Of a DNA stretch of 64,000 bases, positions 11,072 through 21,509 are shown piece by piece. Location: NCBI GenBank assembly GCA_030374765.1, contig JARGXX010000096.1, positions 1,093,147-1,157,146 on the forward strand. The letters run 5' to 3'. Each line of letters begins with the position of its first letter. Within the stretch, counting starts at the first letter, position 1. A program made the position numbers and the translations under genes. This DNA is from Agarophyton chilense. Lineage: Eukaryota > Rhodophyta > Florideophyceae > Gracilariales > Gracilariaceae. The notes under the pieces were generated by a model that was not told where the DNA came from, made no database searches, and was given only the letters and a program-made list of their open reading frames with translations.

Positions 11072-11371
11072 AGCGTCGACTCTTCGCAGACGTCACGCTC
11101 TACTAACATTTATTTGGATTCAAGAAGATTCCCTACTGCGAAAGGTGCGCGATCTACGACTAACGCTCATCTGGATTCAAGAAGTTATTTTGTTTTGCGA
11201 CAGGCGTGTACCCTGCCGACGTCCTCCTTGGTGGCGAAAACATATCGCGTTTGTTAGTACCCCCTTGGCACGAGACCGGGAAGTCTGCCAAATCCTGCTC
11301 TCCGTCCGTAGAGTACGGAGGTCGATGAATTGGGCTTGGAAGTGGAGGAGCAATCGTAAACACCGCACGAC

Positions 11372-11592
11372 CGCGCTACTTTCCCGCATGAGGCTAGCTT
11401 GGGTCAACTGGGGGAAATGTATCTTGGCGACAGCCCTCCTTGGGACGCCTCGCAGGGACTAAAAGCGCCGGACTCTGAAGTGCGCAGAGTTCGGTAGGTA
11501 ATCAAAGCGTACCTCACCTGGAGAGAGTAACCAGGGTCCAGGGGATCATCCTTTAGGGTAGCGGAGGTAGTTTCTCCCGCCAGTGCCCCCGC
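11372..11592 (+). promoter_or_regulatory. Candidate structured leader RNA of Copia-A copy 2
   Basis: Same block as at 120-340 and 21510-21730, with a few substitutions (for example GTGCCCCCGC for GTGCGCCCGC at the end). The rest of the 0.9-kb leader (11072-11969) contains no gene that I can support. Confidence 0.45.
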
Positions 11593-11969
11593 CTACCTCG
11601 AGCAAGTCTCGGTAGGTTCAATCAAGAAGTTTCAACCCGAAGTCGAGAAGTTTGTCTGTTCTGGGTACGCCTTCTGCCACTGCCCGTGAGTATACTCCAA
11701 GCGTGGGAGCACCCGAGCTCCGCTTGTGATCGCGTACGAGACGCGTCTCAGTGAGCGTTGCAGGCTACGTCAAAAGTCTCCGCTGTCGTCCTCGCTGTCG
11801 AACGTTTGAGTTGGGATACTCCGTTCGGGCAAGCTCGGCCACGAATTCGTCACTGCTCGTGGCCCTTTTCTTAAATTTCCCAAGGCATTGAGTCCCTCAC
11901 TGTGCTTCCCTCTACTAATTAGTTTTGTTTGGTTCCGTTCTATCTGCTTCGTGGACAACAGACTGAAAT

Positions 11970-14193
11970 ATGTCGGACACGGAAATGGAATCCGAAAGTA
12001 CTACCGGGATGAAAATCCCTCGTTTTCATGGAAGGCGTGGTGATGATTATGCCCTATGGCGCCATCGCCTTCGTGCTGCGTGCCAGGTTAAAGGTGTGTG
12101 GAACGTTATGGAATCCGAATCTGGATATTCAGCAACTACTGAAGCAACATCGGATACCGCTATTGATAGCGCTCGAGTTGTCGCCAAGCGCGAGAAGGCA
12201 TGTGGAATCATAATATGCGCCTTCGGTGATGCGCCACTTCGTGTGGTCATGGATGTCGACGACGACCCGGCGCGCATGCTCGCACTACTTGATGTACGGT
12301 ATGCGTCCAATCGTACTGTATCCAGAATTGCTGTGCAGACTCAACTATTTCGTAGGGGATACAATGGTCAGAATATGTCAGGCTATGTGGACCAGTACAC
12401 GGCGTTATTTACTCAGTTATAGCGCATGGGGAAGGATGCGGCAGTACCGGAGTCGCACAAAGCTCCCATTTTACTTGCTTCTATTGATCCCAATTGCACA
12501 CTGGAGTCTACTGCTGCAGCTCTTCGAACCAAGGATATCGCTGAGCTTACATGGGACTACGTGGCCACGACCCTCATAGATGAATACAACGCGAAACAGG
12601 TGTCTGCAAGGCCGTCTGGACGTAGTTCACGTCGCAAGAAGAAGGGCAGGAAAAAATCTGGTCGACATTCTGAATCGACTAATCGTACCCGCAGTAGTGC
12701 AAACAATGAAGATGAGGAGTCTGATGATCACTCCGACATTGTGTCTACTGCTCGTGCACTTGCTGCCGCCTTGAGATCGTCATCATTTGATCGTTCTGGA
12801 TCGAGCAATGGACATCATTGCGACTTCTGTGATCGCGATGGACACACACAAGATCGTTGCTTTATGAATCCGGACAACCCGGACAACCAATTGCCGCAGA
12901 GTATCTTCGATAAACTGTCGCCAGAACCCAAGCGAATGGGTGGCAGTAGTGGTAGAAGCGCCTCGAGCAAGTCTTCCGGAAAGTCTGGCAAAATCGAAAT
13001 TGCTGGTGCAACTGTGGAAAGGACCACTATAGTTCCGCCGAATGACCTGAGTACCTACGCAGACAGCGGTGCGACAGTACATTGCTTCCATTCTGTTTGT
13101 GCGTTCGTGCCTGGTTCACTTGAACCTGGCGACGAAAGGACAGTGATGCTTGCCGATAACACATCTGTTGTATCTAAACAACGCGGAGAGGTGATCATTC
13201 CTTTGTACAATGCGAATATACGTCTGAGTGATGCCCTACTGACCCCCGCTCTGGGATACAACTTGGTTTCAACCGGGTGTTTGGCCGACAAAAGTATTGA
13301 GTCGCTCTTCGGTCGTCACAGTGTACGTTTGAGGCTAGAGTCAAATGGTTTTGAGGTAGGCATTGGTGATCGTGACAAGGTATCTCGCATGTACACACTG
13401 CCTCAACCTTTAGGGCATGCTGGTGTGGAACTTGCGGTTTCGACTAAGTCTACGGAGACTCAACTGTGGCACCGACGACTGGCTCACATCAACCAACGTG
13501 ATCTGCAACATGTACACAAGTACGCAGATGGAGTGCCGCACTTGTGTGACATGGAGGAGGTATGCCGAGCATGTCGACTTGGCAAGGCTCATAAGCTTCC
13601 GTTCCCAGGTCACTTTGAACATGCATCCGCGGTTGGTGACATTGTGCACTCGGATATTGTAGGTCCTCTAGAAATGTCTTTTCCGGAAAAGTTTCAATAT
13701 GCATGTACATTCCTCGATGATCACTCACGGTATGTGTTCCTAGGTCTGGTGATCCATCGCAGTGCTCTTAGTGATGTGTTTGTGGGTATTGCGGCAAAGT
13801 TTAAGCAGCTTGGAGGAGTGCATATCAAAAGTTTGCACTCGGACGGTGCAGAAGAATATATTGCCCTGCAAGAGAACTTGGCAGCAGAACATGGCCTCAC
13901 TTCTTTCTCTGCTCCATACACCCCCGAACACAACTCTATAGCTGAGCGCATCAATCGTACCATGGTGGAAGCTGCTCGATCGTTGCTGATCCAAGCCGAT
14001 CTACCAGAATGTTTGTGGCCATATGGGCTCAAACATGTTATCTTTGTGCGTAATCGAGTGCAACATTCTACTGTTAACAACATTCCCTACTTTCTGGTAA
14101 CTGGAAATAAATCTTTGTTGAAGAACGTGCGTGTGTTTGGATGCACTGCATTCGTGCTAAGGACTCCGCGTGGACCCAAGTTCGAGTCTCGTG
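11970..14193 (+). pseudogene. Copia-A copy 2 Gag-Pol fragment with nonsense mutation
   Basis: The ATG at 11970 opens the Copia-A Gag. A TAG at 12420-12422 replaces the GAG codon found in copies 1 and 3 (a G to T change), cutting Gag after 150 codons. The same frame then continues through zinc knuckle, protease (DSGA) and integrase catalytic motifs, until it runs into a Copia-B LTR at 14194. RT and RNase H are absent. This copy is inactive. Confidence 0.93.
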
Positions 14194-14882
14194 TGCTGGC
14201 TGTTGACCCTGTGCTGTCACTGAAAACCAAAAGTGCAGGGGAGCATGGGCTGTTTTGGAGGGTGCCTCTGGAAAAGCGCATATGCGTGTCAGTCGGATCT
14301 CAACGTGAACTCGGGATGTGATTGGCTACTGTAAATGTGCACATGCAATGTGGTGTGTACAAGTGGTATGGCACTATTGGAATTTTCTGGAGTACACGTG
14401 TGTACGTGGTCTACTTGTACTATTGTGCACGCTGTTCAACATGTCCAGCTGGTGTACTATGAACACATCTCACAAGGTGTAACGAATGTACTTGGAGAAG
14501 AGACGTGACATGTGTATTACAGGAGACTTGGTGTAATGTGCTGGAACGTGAGTGTGTATGGAGGCGGATTGCAAGTAGTGTGTGCTGGCATATTGAATTT
14601 TTGCACACGTGAGTGTAATTATGGGCTGTGCACTGTTGTATTGCCTTGTTGTGCGCTGCAACGAACATTGACTAGGGTTAATGTCATGCTTGAATATGAT
14701 TGGTAGTATTGAGTGCCCCTGCTTTGTAGTCTAGGGTTTACTTTGGGTTGGAGTCTAGACAGCTGACGTTTTGAAGTAGTATATAAGTGAAAGTTTGAGC
14801 GCCTCCAAGTAAATCCAAGCCAGAGCTGGCGAACTTCCTTTTCATTCCCTCAACCTTTCCTTCAGCATTTCCTTATCCAACA
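14194..14882 (+). repeat. Copia-B LTR between two unrelated Copia-A pieces
   Basis: It begins TGCTGGCTG (one change from TGTTGG) and ends CCAACA, with the TATATAA box kept. It behaves like a solo LTR, but the flanks do not match: tcgtg on the left inside a Copia-A integrase gene, accac on the right inside a Copia-A LTR. That suggests recombination between two Copia-B LTRs rather than a simple solo LTR. Confidence 0.85.
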
Positions 14883-15182
14883 ACCACTTTGGATGATTTT
14901 TTGAGTTTTTATTTGATATGTTTCATGTTTGAAATTGTTTTGGCGCGCAACTCCTCGTCGCACAGTGGCAAGGTGTGAGACGTGGGTGACCCGCCGACGG
15001 TCAGCACCGGCGGCGGAAGTGCGTGCGAGGTAGATATAGTTTTCAATGACGGTCGCCAACGATCGAAGTAAATTGTCAAGGCTGACTACCTTCCTTTGTT
15101 TCTCTTCTTTTATTTTTCTCTTCTTCTCGTCTTTTCCCCCTCTTCTTCCTTTTCCTTTCCCTAACCTGCGCTCACGTTGTGA
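14883..15182 (+). repeat. Copia-A LTR, 3' part only (300 bp)
   Basis: It corresponds to the last 300 bases of a 673-bp Copia-A LTR, from ACCACTTTGG to GTTGTGA. It is followed by gtgtg and then a reversed Copia-B fragment, so an older Copia-A element had probably inserted into that Copia-B copy. Confidence 0.85.
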
Positions 15183-15752
15183 GTGTGTACGCAGACTGAG
15201 TCAGACACAACTCTCGCTTAGCTCTGTCACGGTGGATCTCGAATCCGAGTACCCTGTGAGCTTGTTTGAGGTCTTTCATGTGGAACCGAGACGACAGCTC
15301 TGCCTTTACATGATCCAATGTCGTCATGGTCGGACTTGCAATAAGCAAGTCATCAACGCATAGAGCAATCAGAACGTCGAATCCCAGTATCTGTTCGCTG
15401 TATACACACTCATCTGCGTCATTCGGCGTCAACTGCATCTCCTCAACAAGGAACGAGTATATCTTTGCATACCACTGTCTGGGTGCCTGCCGTAGCCCAT
15501 AGATGGCTTTCTTCAAACGACACACCAGATCCTCGTTATCTTGCTGCACAAAACCTGTTGGCTGCTTCATGTACACTGTCTCCTCAAGGTCACCGTTCAG
15601 AAAAGCTGTTTTCACATCCATGTGGTGCAAATGAAAGTCTCGTACAGAAGTCACTGACAGAATCATCCTGATCGAGGTAAACTTAACAACAGGTGCATAT
15701 GTTTCAGAAAAGTCAACACCCTCGATCTGCGGGAATCCTCTAGCAACCATAC
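15183..15752 (-). pseudogene. Copia-B reverse transcriptase fragment
   Basis: Read on the minus strand this encodes the RT core of Copia-B, from the region of MVARGF through VKTAFLNGDLEETVYM and AIYGLRQAPRQW to a YVDD-equivalent in LCVDDLLIASP, where Tyr is replaced by Cys. It ends near the motif corresponding to YLTQSAYT. The fragment is open but lacks both ends: the left end is joined to a Copia-A LTR, and the right end is where Gypsy-B inserted (catac at 15748-15752). It is a relic of a second Copia-B copy. Confidence 0.88.
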
Positions 15753-16418
15753 TGTAGTATTCTACTTTGTCGGGGAATCCGATGGGTTGGTTTTTCGTGA
15801 AGTCGCGGTTGGAACTCATAAGTGAGTGATTTCATCAAACTTGTGATATGAAACGACACACCGCGTAGGATGCCAGGAGGCAGGGTACAGTGTTGGGACG
15901 CGTGGTATCACGAGTGGAGTGGCTTGCAACGGCGCATGTAGTGGCGATCCACGTGGCTGGTTTTACTACCCTTTGTAGCTAGACATCCATTAGGGACCAT
16001 ACCCATACAGTGGTTTGGCTAAGTGGCTGACCACTGGGTATTATTTACGTACTATTTGGGCACTCACCCTGGCACACAGTATATAATGTACCAGAGGTGA
16101 GTGCCGACTCCAAGTAAAGGACACAACATGGACATCATGAGTATTCTGTTCCTTGCTTAGGATTCCTTAACCGGAGATCCGGACGAGCTATAATAGATAG
16201 TCAGCCCCCAACCACTTCACGAGCCGTCTCGTACCTACATTCCATCAACGTTTTACAGTTGGACTGTTCACCTTCGCTGGCGAGTAGTGGCCTTACACCC
16301 CACTTCCAGCTCGCTGGTGTTGTAGCTCTACCAACCCTTTTCCTTCGCCGCAAGCGACCCATCGGCAGTCCGAACGCTGTCGCAGGTGTCTGCTCACTCC
16401 GTAAGAGCGGATACTACA
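15753..16418 (+). repeat. Gypsy-B 5' LTR (about 666 bp)
   Basis: It starts TGTAGT and ends ACTACA, a 6-bp inverted terminal repeat. The left edge coincides with the break in the Copia-B RT fragment; the right edge lies two bases before the primer site. A TATATAAT box is at 16080-16087. No gene is seen in it. Confidence 0.75.
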
Positions 16419-16420
16419 AG

Positions 16421-16436
16421 TGTTCTCCCGACTTAG
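16421..16436 (+). promoter_or_regulatory. Primer-binding site of Gypsy-B
   Basis: TGTTCTCCCGACTTAG occupies the position of TGGTCTCCCGACTTAG in Gypsy-C and Gypsy-D. It is expected to pair with the 3' end of a tRNA ending in GGGAGACCA; I cannot name the tRNA. The third base is changed from G to T. Confidence 0.65.
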
Positions 16437-16633
16437 AACCACTGTGGTCAGCTGCACTGAACAATTCGTTCCTGGAACCTGGAATCGATATCGATACTTG
16501 GAACAAATGGACTCACTATAGTTATTGTTTATCAAGCCACCTCCGGAAATTGCGGAATTCATCGTGGTTGAACACGTGGTCGAGAAGTCGAAGACACCAT
16601 TTTGTTCGCACCTGGACTCAGGTTTGGTCTAGA

Positions 16634-18552
16634 ATGCCGAAGACCCAAAGCCAGTCGGGTACTGGTCGCCCCGGTCCTGCGGGACCACCCCCGAAACCGA
16701 GGCTCGCCTCATCTGTTGAAGCCGGAGAGCGGCTGTATCGTCAAGCGATGTCGCGCTCACGCTCGGTGAATAATTAACGAGATCTCTCGGATGTACCGGC
16801 CCCTGTGGCAGCGGCAGTCACGCCCACCACAGAAGCCGTAGGTGACCCTGAGTTCGTCGGACCTCAAGAAGAGGATGATTTGCGCTGGGAAGTGCGTCCT
16901 CTCAAGTCTGATTCAAGCGCTTCGCGTGTGCGCATGGTTGCGTTGGAATCGCAGATCGCTGCTCTTATCGCTGATGTCGAACAATTACGCTGTGCGCATC
17001 AAGCACTCGTTCATCAAGACGATGGGAAGCAGGTCTCTGCATCAGTGAAAATACTACGTGAGGATTTGAACCATCTACTGGGGAGGTAAGGGAATACGCC
17101 CGATGTGCTACCCGGCTCAACCGTGGATGTAGAGGAAGTCCTCACTCGAGTTAACCCTCGTTTAGAACGCCTGGAGGCGGCAGTTCTTGCACAGACTGCT
17201 GCTAAACCAGTCGTGTTGGAAGAGGAAGGAGCTTCTTTGGAGGAAGCTCGTTCGAAAAAGTCGAAGTCACGACGTAAGAAGCGGAAGTCCGCACGTGATT
17301 CGAGTGATGAATCGTCAAGTACGGAGGGCTTCAGTTCCAGTACTGATGATTCTGATGATTCAAATACGTCAGATGACGACGGCAGTGATGATGGTCATCG
17401 AAGGTCCCGATCTCGGAAGAAGAGCTCGTCTTCGTGGTTAATGGGAATAAAAGGCTCACCTTACAGATGATTGAAGGTGCTCCCGTGCACGAATCCGCTT
17501 TACCGGAAGGCTCTGAATTACAGGTACTACCGTGTGAAGGTGAAGAGCAAGAAGCGCTCAGGACGCGAAACCGCGAAGGTGAAGGATCACATCAAACGAT
17601 TGAAGATCGGCCTTAGTGATTTAACATTTGATGGGAAAACCCCCATTCTCGTTATCGAGTTTCTCAATCGATTCGTTGCCGAAGCAGAAACTCGAGAGAT
17701 GAGTGAACCACAGGCATTTGTGTCTTTACCACACTTCCTGAAGGGTCTTGCTTTAGAGCAATATCGTTCCGTTTGCGGATCATTGACAGCCGATGAAGGG
17801 GACGTTACCTCATGGGCAGAGGCGGTGCAGTATTTGCTGCGCAGTTACGCGACTTCAAACGCGATACGTCAAGCGATCCTGGACCTAAGGGATGTGACCC
17901 AAAAGCCTGAGGAGGGCGAAGCTGAAAACAGCTCAAGGCTTAACAAAGCTTCAGTCCGCTGTGGAAACGTCCACTCGACGGAGGAAAAGATTACCTTGTA
18001 TATCGACGGACTGGACCCGAGCATCAAGTCGTTGGTAGCTTGATATCGAGAGAAGCATGGAAAAGTCTCCTTTTTGGAGTTAGTTCAGTTTGCGAAAGCT
18101 GAAGGAGATGCGGGCAGAGCGCGTGGTAACCCCCGTCGTTCAGTGGCTTTTGGAACCTCAATGGGTAAGGAGAAGATCTCCGCCAGAGTTAATCAGCGCA
18201 GCAAACTGCTACATCTGGAATCTCCAGTTGACTCGCGAGATTCGTCGTTGGCACCCAAAGGGAGTGACTTGCATGACGAAGCGGTCCATTTAATGGAATA
18301 TACGGACTCTTCTGTACCTACAGTGGATCTCCCACACTCGGAGTCTCAGGACGAGGAAGCCCCAATGGCTATGGAGGGCCGTCGCCATATGTACCGTCCC
18401 TACACGATGCCACCACTAAAAGGTTTTAAGAACGGGAAACCCGGATGGGTGGATACTCGCACGGCATACCGTTCACAACCTATGTTGACCAACCGTCGTG
18501 ACGGTTTGATATGTTCTTCATGTTATGGAAAACACCATTTGAGTACAGAATG
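16634..18552 (+). pseudogene. Gypsy-B Gag, first part, four in-frame stops
   Basis: The ATG at 16634 (MPKTQSQSGTG) matches the Gag start of Gypsy-C. A single reading frame continues to the Gypsy-A insertion, broken by TAA at 16775, TAA at 17087, TGA at 17468 and TGA at 18041. Visible parts: a basic and Pro-rich N-terminus, a short coiled-coil-like stretch, an acidic Ser/Asp-rich block ending in RS-type repeats (17280-17440), the conserved capsid segment (KVKDHIKRLKIGLSDL, then FLNRFVAEAETREMSE), and a zinc knuckle C-SS-C-YGKH-H-LSTE-C whose last Cys codon is split by Gypsy-A. The frame resumes at 33200. Confidence 0.88.
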
Positions 18553-19607
18553 TGTGGGTCTCGTAATGCGTACAGTGTTCCAGCATTGCTGGAACACACA
18601 TTTATGGAGTGCCAGCAGGATCTTCACTCTGTATTTCACCGCTGGCGTCCAAAGCCATAATGGCGCATTAGGAAAAATAATATAGTTGTTATAATTTTAT
18701 TGGTTAGTGTGCTGCTTCCATCGCTGCTAGCAGCAATTAGAGTAACCTAGAAGCACATAGTAGTAACTATCTAGTATTAATGCGTTTTAGCTCCTTTTAA
18801 GAGGTTTTAGATCTCTAGAAAAAGGGCTCTGATGTCTCTGAGTTCTTTCTCGGACGACTTCAACCAACAATTAACACCTGACAACATTATTTTCGTTTGG
18901 CTTCGAGCCCTCCAACTTTATCAAAAGGTGAGGCGTTTGCCGCCTGGGGTCCAGTGAGGCGACTGCCGCTGGAAGGGCAACCCCATACATTATAAAAAAT
19001 CTGTGAGGCGTTTGCTGCAGTACAGGGGTCCAATGAGGCGTTAGCCGCTGGGCGGAGCACCCCCTGTCAGCCCAATGCACCGGTTGAAGCGCCCTCGGCG
19101 TGGACGGGAGACGGTTTGTGCGTACCAACGGTACTGGGTCTGTCTAGAGAGCCCCAACAGAGTGAAAAGCCTGTGACAGTCGTAAAGACTTGGTGGCGAT
19201 CTGGGATCTAGTACTGGACGGGAAGCTGCCGTAAGTGGTGCCGCGTAACATTTCCCGCAAAAAGCCAGCTTCGGGTATAAAGTGAAAACATATCCTTTTG
19301 TTAGTACCTCTCCTCGGGAAGCCTTGTAGGGATTGTACACGCCTGCTTCTGGATAACGCAGAAGTGGGAAGGCTGAAGAAATCGTTACACATCCGGAGTG
19401 TCTGACCGGAATCTGGGGTGTCTGACCCCTATTGACTATTGACATAAGTCTTTGGTTGCGTTGGTTTAAGAAGTTTAAGAAGATCATTTCAAAAAAATTA
19501 TATCTCATTTCACGTATCTGGGCAGTTCAGTAACGGAAAAAGCTTTATTACGCCGAAGTTTACTGTAACGTCAAGCCCACACCGTCACACCAATGATGGC
19601 GACCACA
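18553..19607 (+). repeat. Gypsy-A 5' LTR (1055 bp)
   Basis: It starts TGTGGGTCTCG and ends GCGACCACA. Near the start is a 21-bp palindrome (18576-18596, arms TGTTCCAGC and GCTGGAACA). At 18929-19060 the motif TGAGGCG...GCCGC is repeated four times. TATAAAA at 18991-18997 is a possible core promoter. The 3' LTR copy begins at 31441. Confidence 0.93.
19241..19370 (+). promoter_or_regulatory. Leader-like RNA block inside Gypsy-A LTR
   Basis: It resembles the Copia-A leader block: TTTCCCGCAA, then AGCTT with GGGT, then CTCCTCGGGAAGCCTTGTAGGGA, then a hairpin at 19346-19364 (CTTCTG/CAGAAG) where Copia-A has ACTCTG/CAGAGT. A further segment GAAAACATATC...TTTGTTAGTACC is shared with the Copia-A leader near 21373. 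Common origin or module exchange is inference. Confidence 0.4.
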
Positions 19608-20521
19608 TGGTACTCTCGAGGAGGAAGTTCCTCCGAACCCGGCTCTGCCAACACAAATTATGATGGTTCTTCGATCGATGTCGTTAAGTTTTTCTTTTAC
19701 TTCGAAAATTTCGCCATGAGAGGAAAACCCAAGGAAGATATGGCCTTACAGTTACTCGGTTTCTTAGAAAATGAAGCGTTCTAGTTCTATTATGATACAG
19801 ATGCCATCAATGGGTCTCTTTCCGAAGAAGCAAAGGACTATGATTCTGTTAAAAAGACTTTTACCAACCGTTTTGGTGACGTCGAAGAGCCCGAAGAAGA
19901 CATCCGATTAGCAATCTCGGCCAAGTTGGATTACGGGGACCTAGTTCGTTCAATGAATTTCATAGATAACCTTTTCGAAAAAGCTGGATTCAATTCCAAA
20001 GCGAAGTTCGGCTTATTGAAAAAGGCCGTTATGGAATACGCAGATCTTGCCCAGTTCATCGTTTTTCGAGGTGCAGAGGATTATGATGAGTTGAAAGTTC
20101 AAGTAAAAGCATTGGACTCTACCAAGAAAACGATGACACACCATGTCTCATTTCTGACACCGCCCAAGCATATTATCCACAATCCTAAGCCAAACGGAGG
20201 TCCTTCCTCTCAAAGCTTGGAGTCAAAGGTCGACAAGTTAGCAGATCAGTTGGCACAGTTGTCTCTTATGGTTAAGAAGTCCCAAACAGACCGCCGGGAT
20301 CTAGATAAGTCTTGTTCATACTGCAGAAAGCCTGGACATTTTTCCTCCCAATGTGATTCAAACCCCGATCGTGATAAAAGATGCGACGGATGTGGAAAGA
20401 TGGGACACACTGAGATGACTTGTTGGCGTAAGATCGGGCCCAAAGAAGCTCGGAGACTACCCAATGACTCAGAAAAGAAGAGAGGGTATTCGAACCAGTC
20501 AAGAAGCGGGACCGAGCCTGT
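19593..20521 (+). pseudogene. Gypsy-A Gag, first part, start codon inside the LTR
   Basis: The frame opens with two ATGs (19593, 19596) in the last 15 bases of the LTR and reads straight through the primer site. No other in-frame ATG precedes the conserved Gag region except one internal Met. A TAG at 19782-19784 interrupts it. Two zinc knuckles are visible near the end (C-SY-C-RKPG-H-FSSQ-C and C-DG-C-GKMG-H-TEMT-C). Copia-A copy 3 splits a codon at 20521 and the frame resumes at 27082. Confidence 0.88.
19608..19624 (+). promoter_or_regulatory. Primer-binding site of Gypsy-A
   Basis: TGGTACTCTCGAGGAGG directly follows the LTR end and begins TGG, as expected for pairing to a tRNA 3' CCA. It differs from the site of the other Gypsy elements, so another tRNA is used. 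The isotype is not determined. Confidence 0.7.
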
Positions 20522-21194
20522 TGTTGAGGTTTGGTCGACTGTGCCCCCAAGCCCTTTGGAGTGTTGGAAATAGTGGAAAACAAAAAGTGGATTTAAGCAT
20601 GGGCACTTTTGGGCACCCTCCGCGGAAAAACGCATATGCGCCTCATCTCAATCTCAACGTGAAACGGCCATCTGATTGGCTACTGCAAATGCCCTCATGC
20701 AACGTGGTATGGACAAGTGGTCTGGTTCTAATGGGGCGTGTTGGGGCTTCGGCCCAAGTGGAGCGATTTGATTGGACGAGAGCGCTGAATGAGCACGGGC
20801 TCTGCAGTTGGAAAGAATGGGCGAATGTGGGCTGGATACGGGGTTTGGCCGTAACAGCCGAATCTGGGCTGCGCGGGGTGGTTGGCACTGGCGCACCACT
20901 TTGGATGATTTTTTGAGTTTTTATTTGATATGCTTCATGTTAGAAATTGTTTTGGCGCGCAACTCCTCGTCGCACAGTGGCAAGGTGTGAGACGTGGGTG
21001 ACCCGCCGACGGTCAGCACCGGCGGCGGAACTGCGTGCGAGGTAGATATAGTTTTCAATGACGGTCGCCAACGATCGAAGTAAATTGTCAAGGCTGACTA
21101 CCTTCCTTTGTTTCTCTTCTTTTATTTTTCTCTTCTTCTCGTCTTTTCCCCCTCTTCTTCCTTTTCCTTTACCTAACCTGCGCTCACGTTGTGA
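20522..21194 (+). repeat. Copia-A copy 3 5' LTR (673 bp)
   Basis: It starts TGTTGAGG and ends GTTGTGA. A roughly 80-base pyrimidine-rich tract lies at 21098-21179. No clear TATA box is seen; GATATAG at about 21045 is a weak candidate. Confidence 0.95.
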
Positions 21195-21208
21195 GGTTAT
21201 GGGCCCAG
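21195..21208 (+). promoter_or_regulatory. Primer-binding site of Copia-A copy 3
   Basis: GGTTATGGGCCCAG, directly after the LTR, is complementary to the anticodon arm of initiator tRNA-Met as in Drosophila copia. Confidence 0.85.
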
Positions 21209-21509
21209 AGCGTCGACTCTTCGCAGACGTCACGCTCTACTAACATTTATTTGGATTCAAGAAGATTCCCTACTGCGACAGGTGCGCGATCTACGACTAA
21301 CGCTCATCTGGATTCAAGAAGTTATTTTGTTTTGCGACAGGCGTGTACCCTGCGGACTTCCTCCTTGGTGGCGAAAACATATCGCGTTTGTTAGTACCCC
21401 CTTGGCACGAGACTGGGAAGTCTGCCAAATCCTGCTCTCCGTCCGTAGAGTACGGAGGTCGATGAATTGGGCTTGGAAGTGTAGGAGCAACCGTACTACA
21501 CCGCACGAC

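Larger units (their letters stand above)
10385..14193 (+). mobile_element. Copia-A copy 2, truncated in integrase
   Basis: This has a complete 5' LTR, primer site, leader and Gag-Pol up to the end of integrase. At 14194 a Copia-B LTR begins. Target duplication cannot be matched: atcta precedes the element, but the right side is rearranged. Confidence 0.9.

Noticed and set aside
20643-20899. Overlapping 81-codon minus-strand ORFs repeated in each Copia-A LTR
   Set aside because: They recur only because the LTR recurs. They overlap each other in two frames and have no recognisable features.
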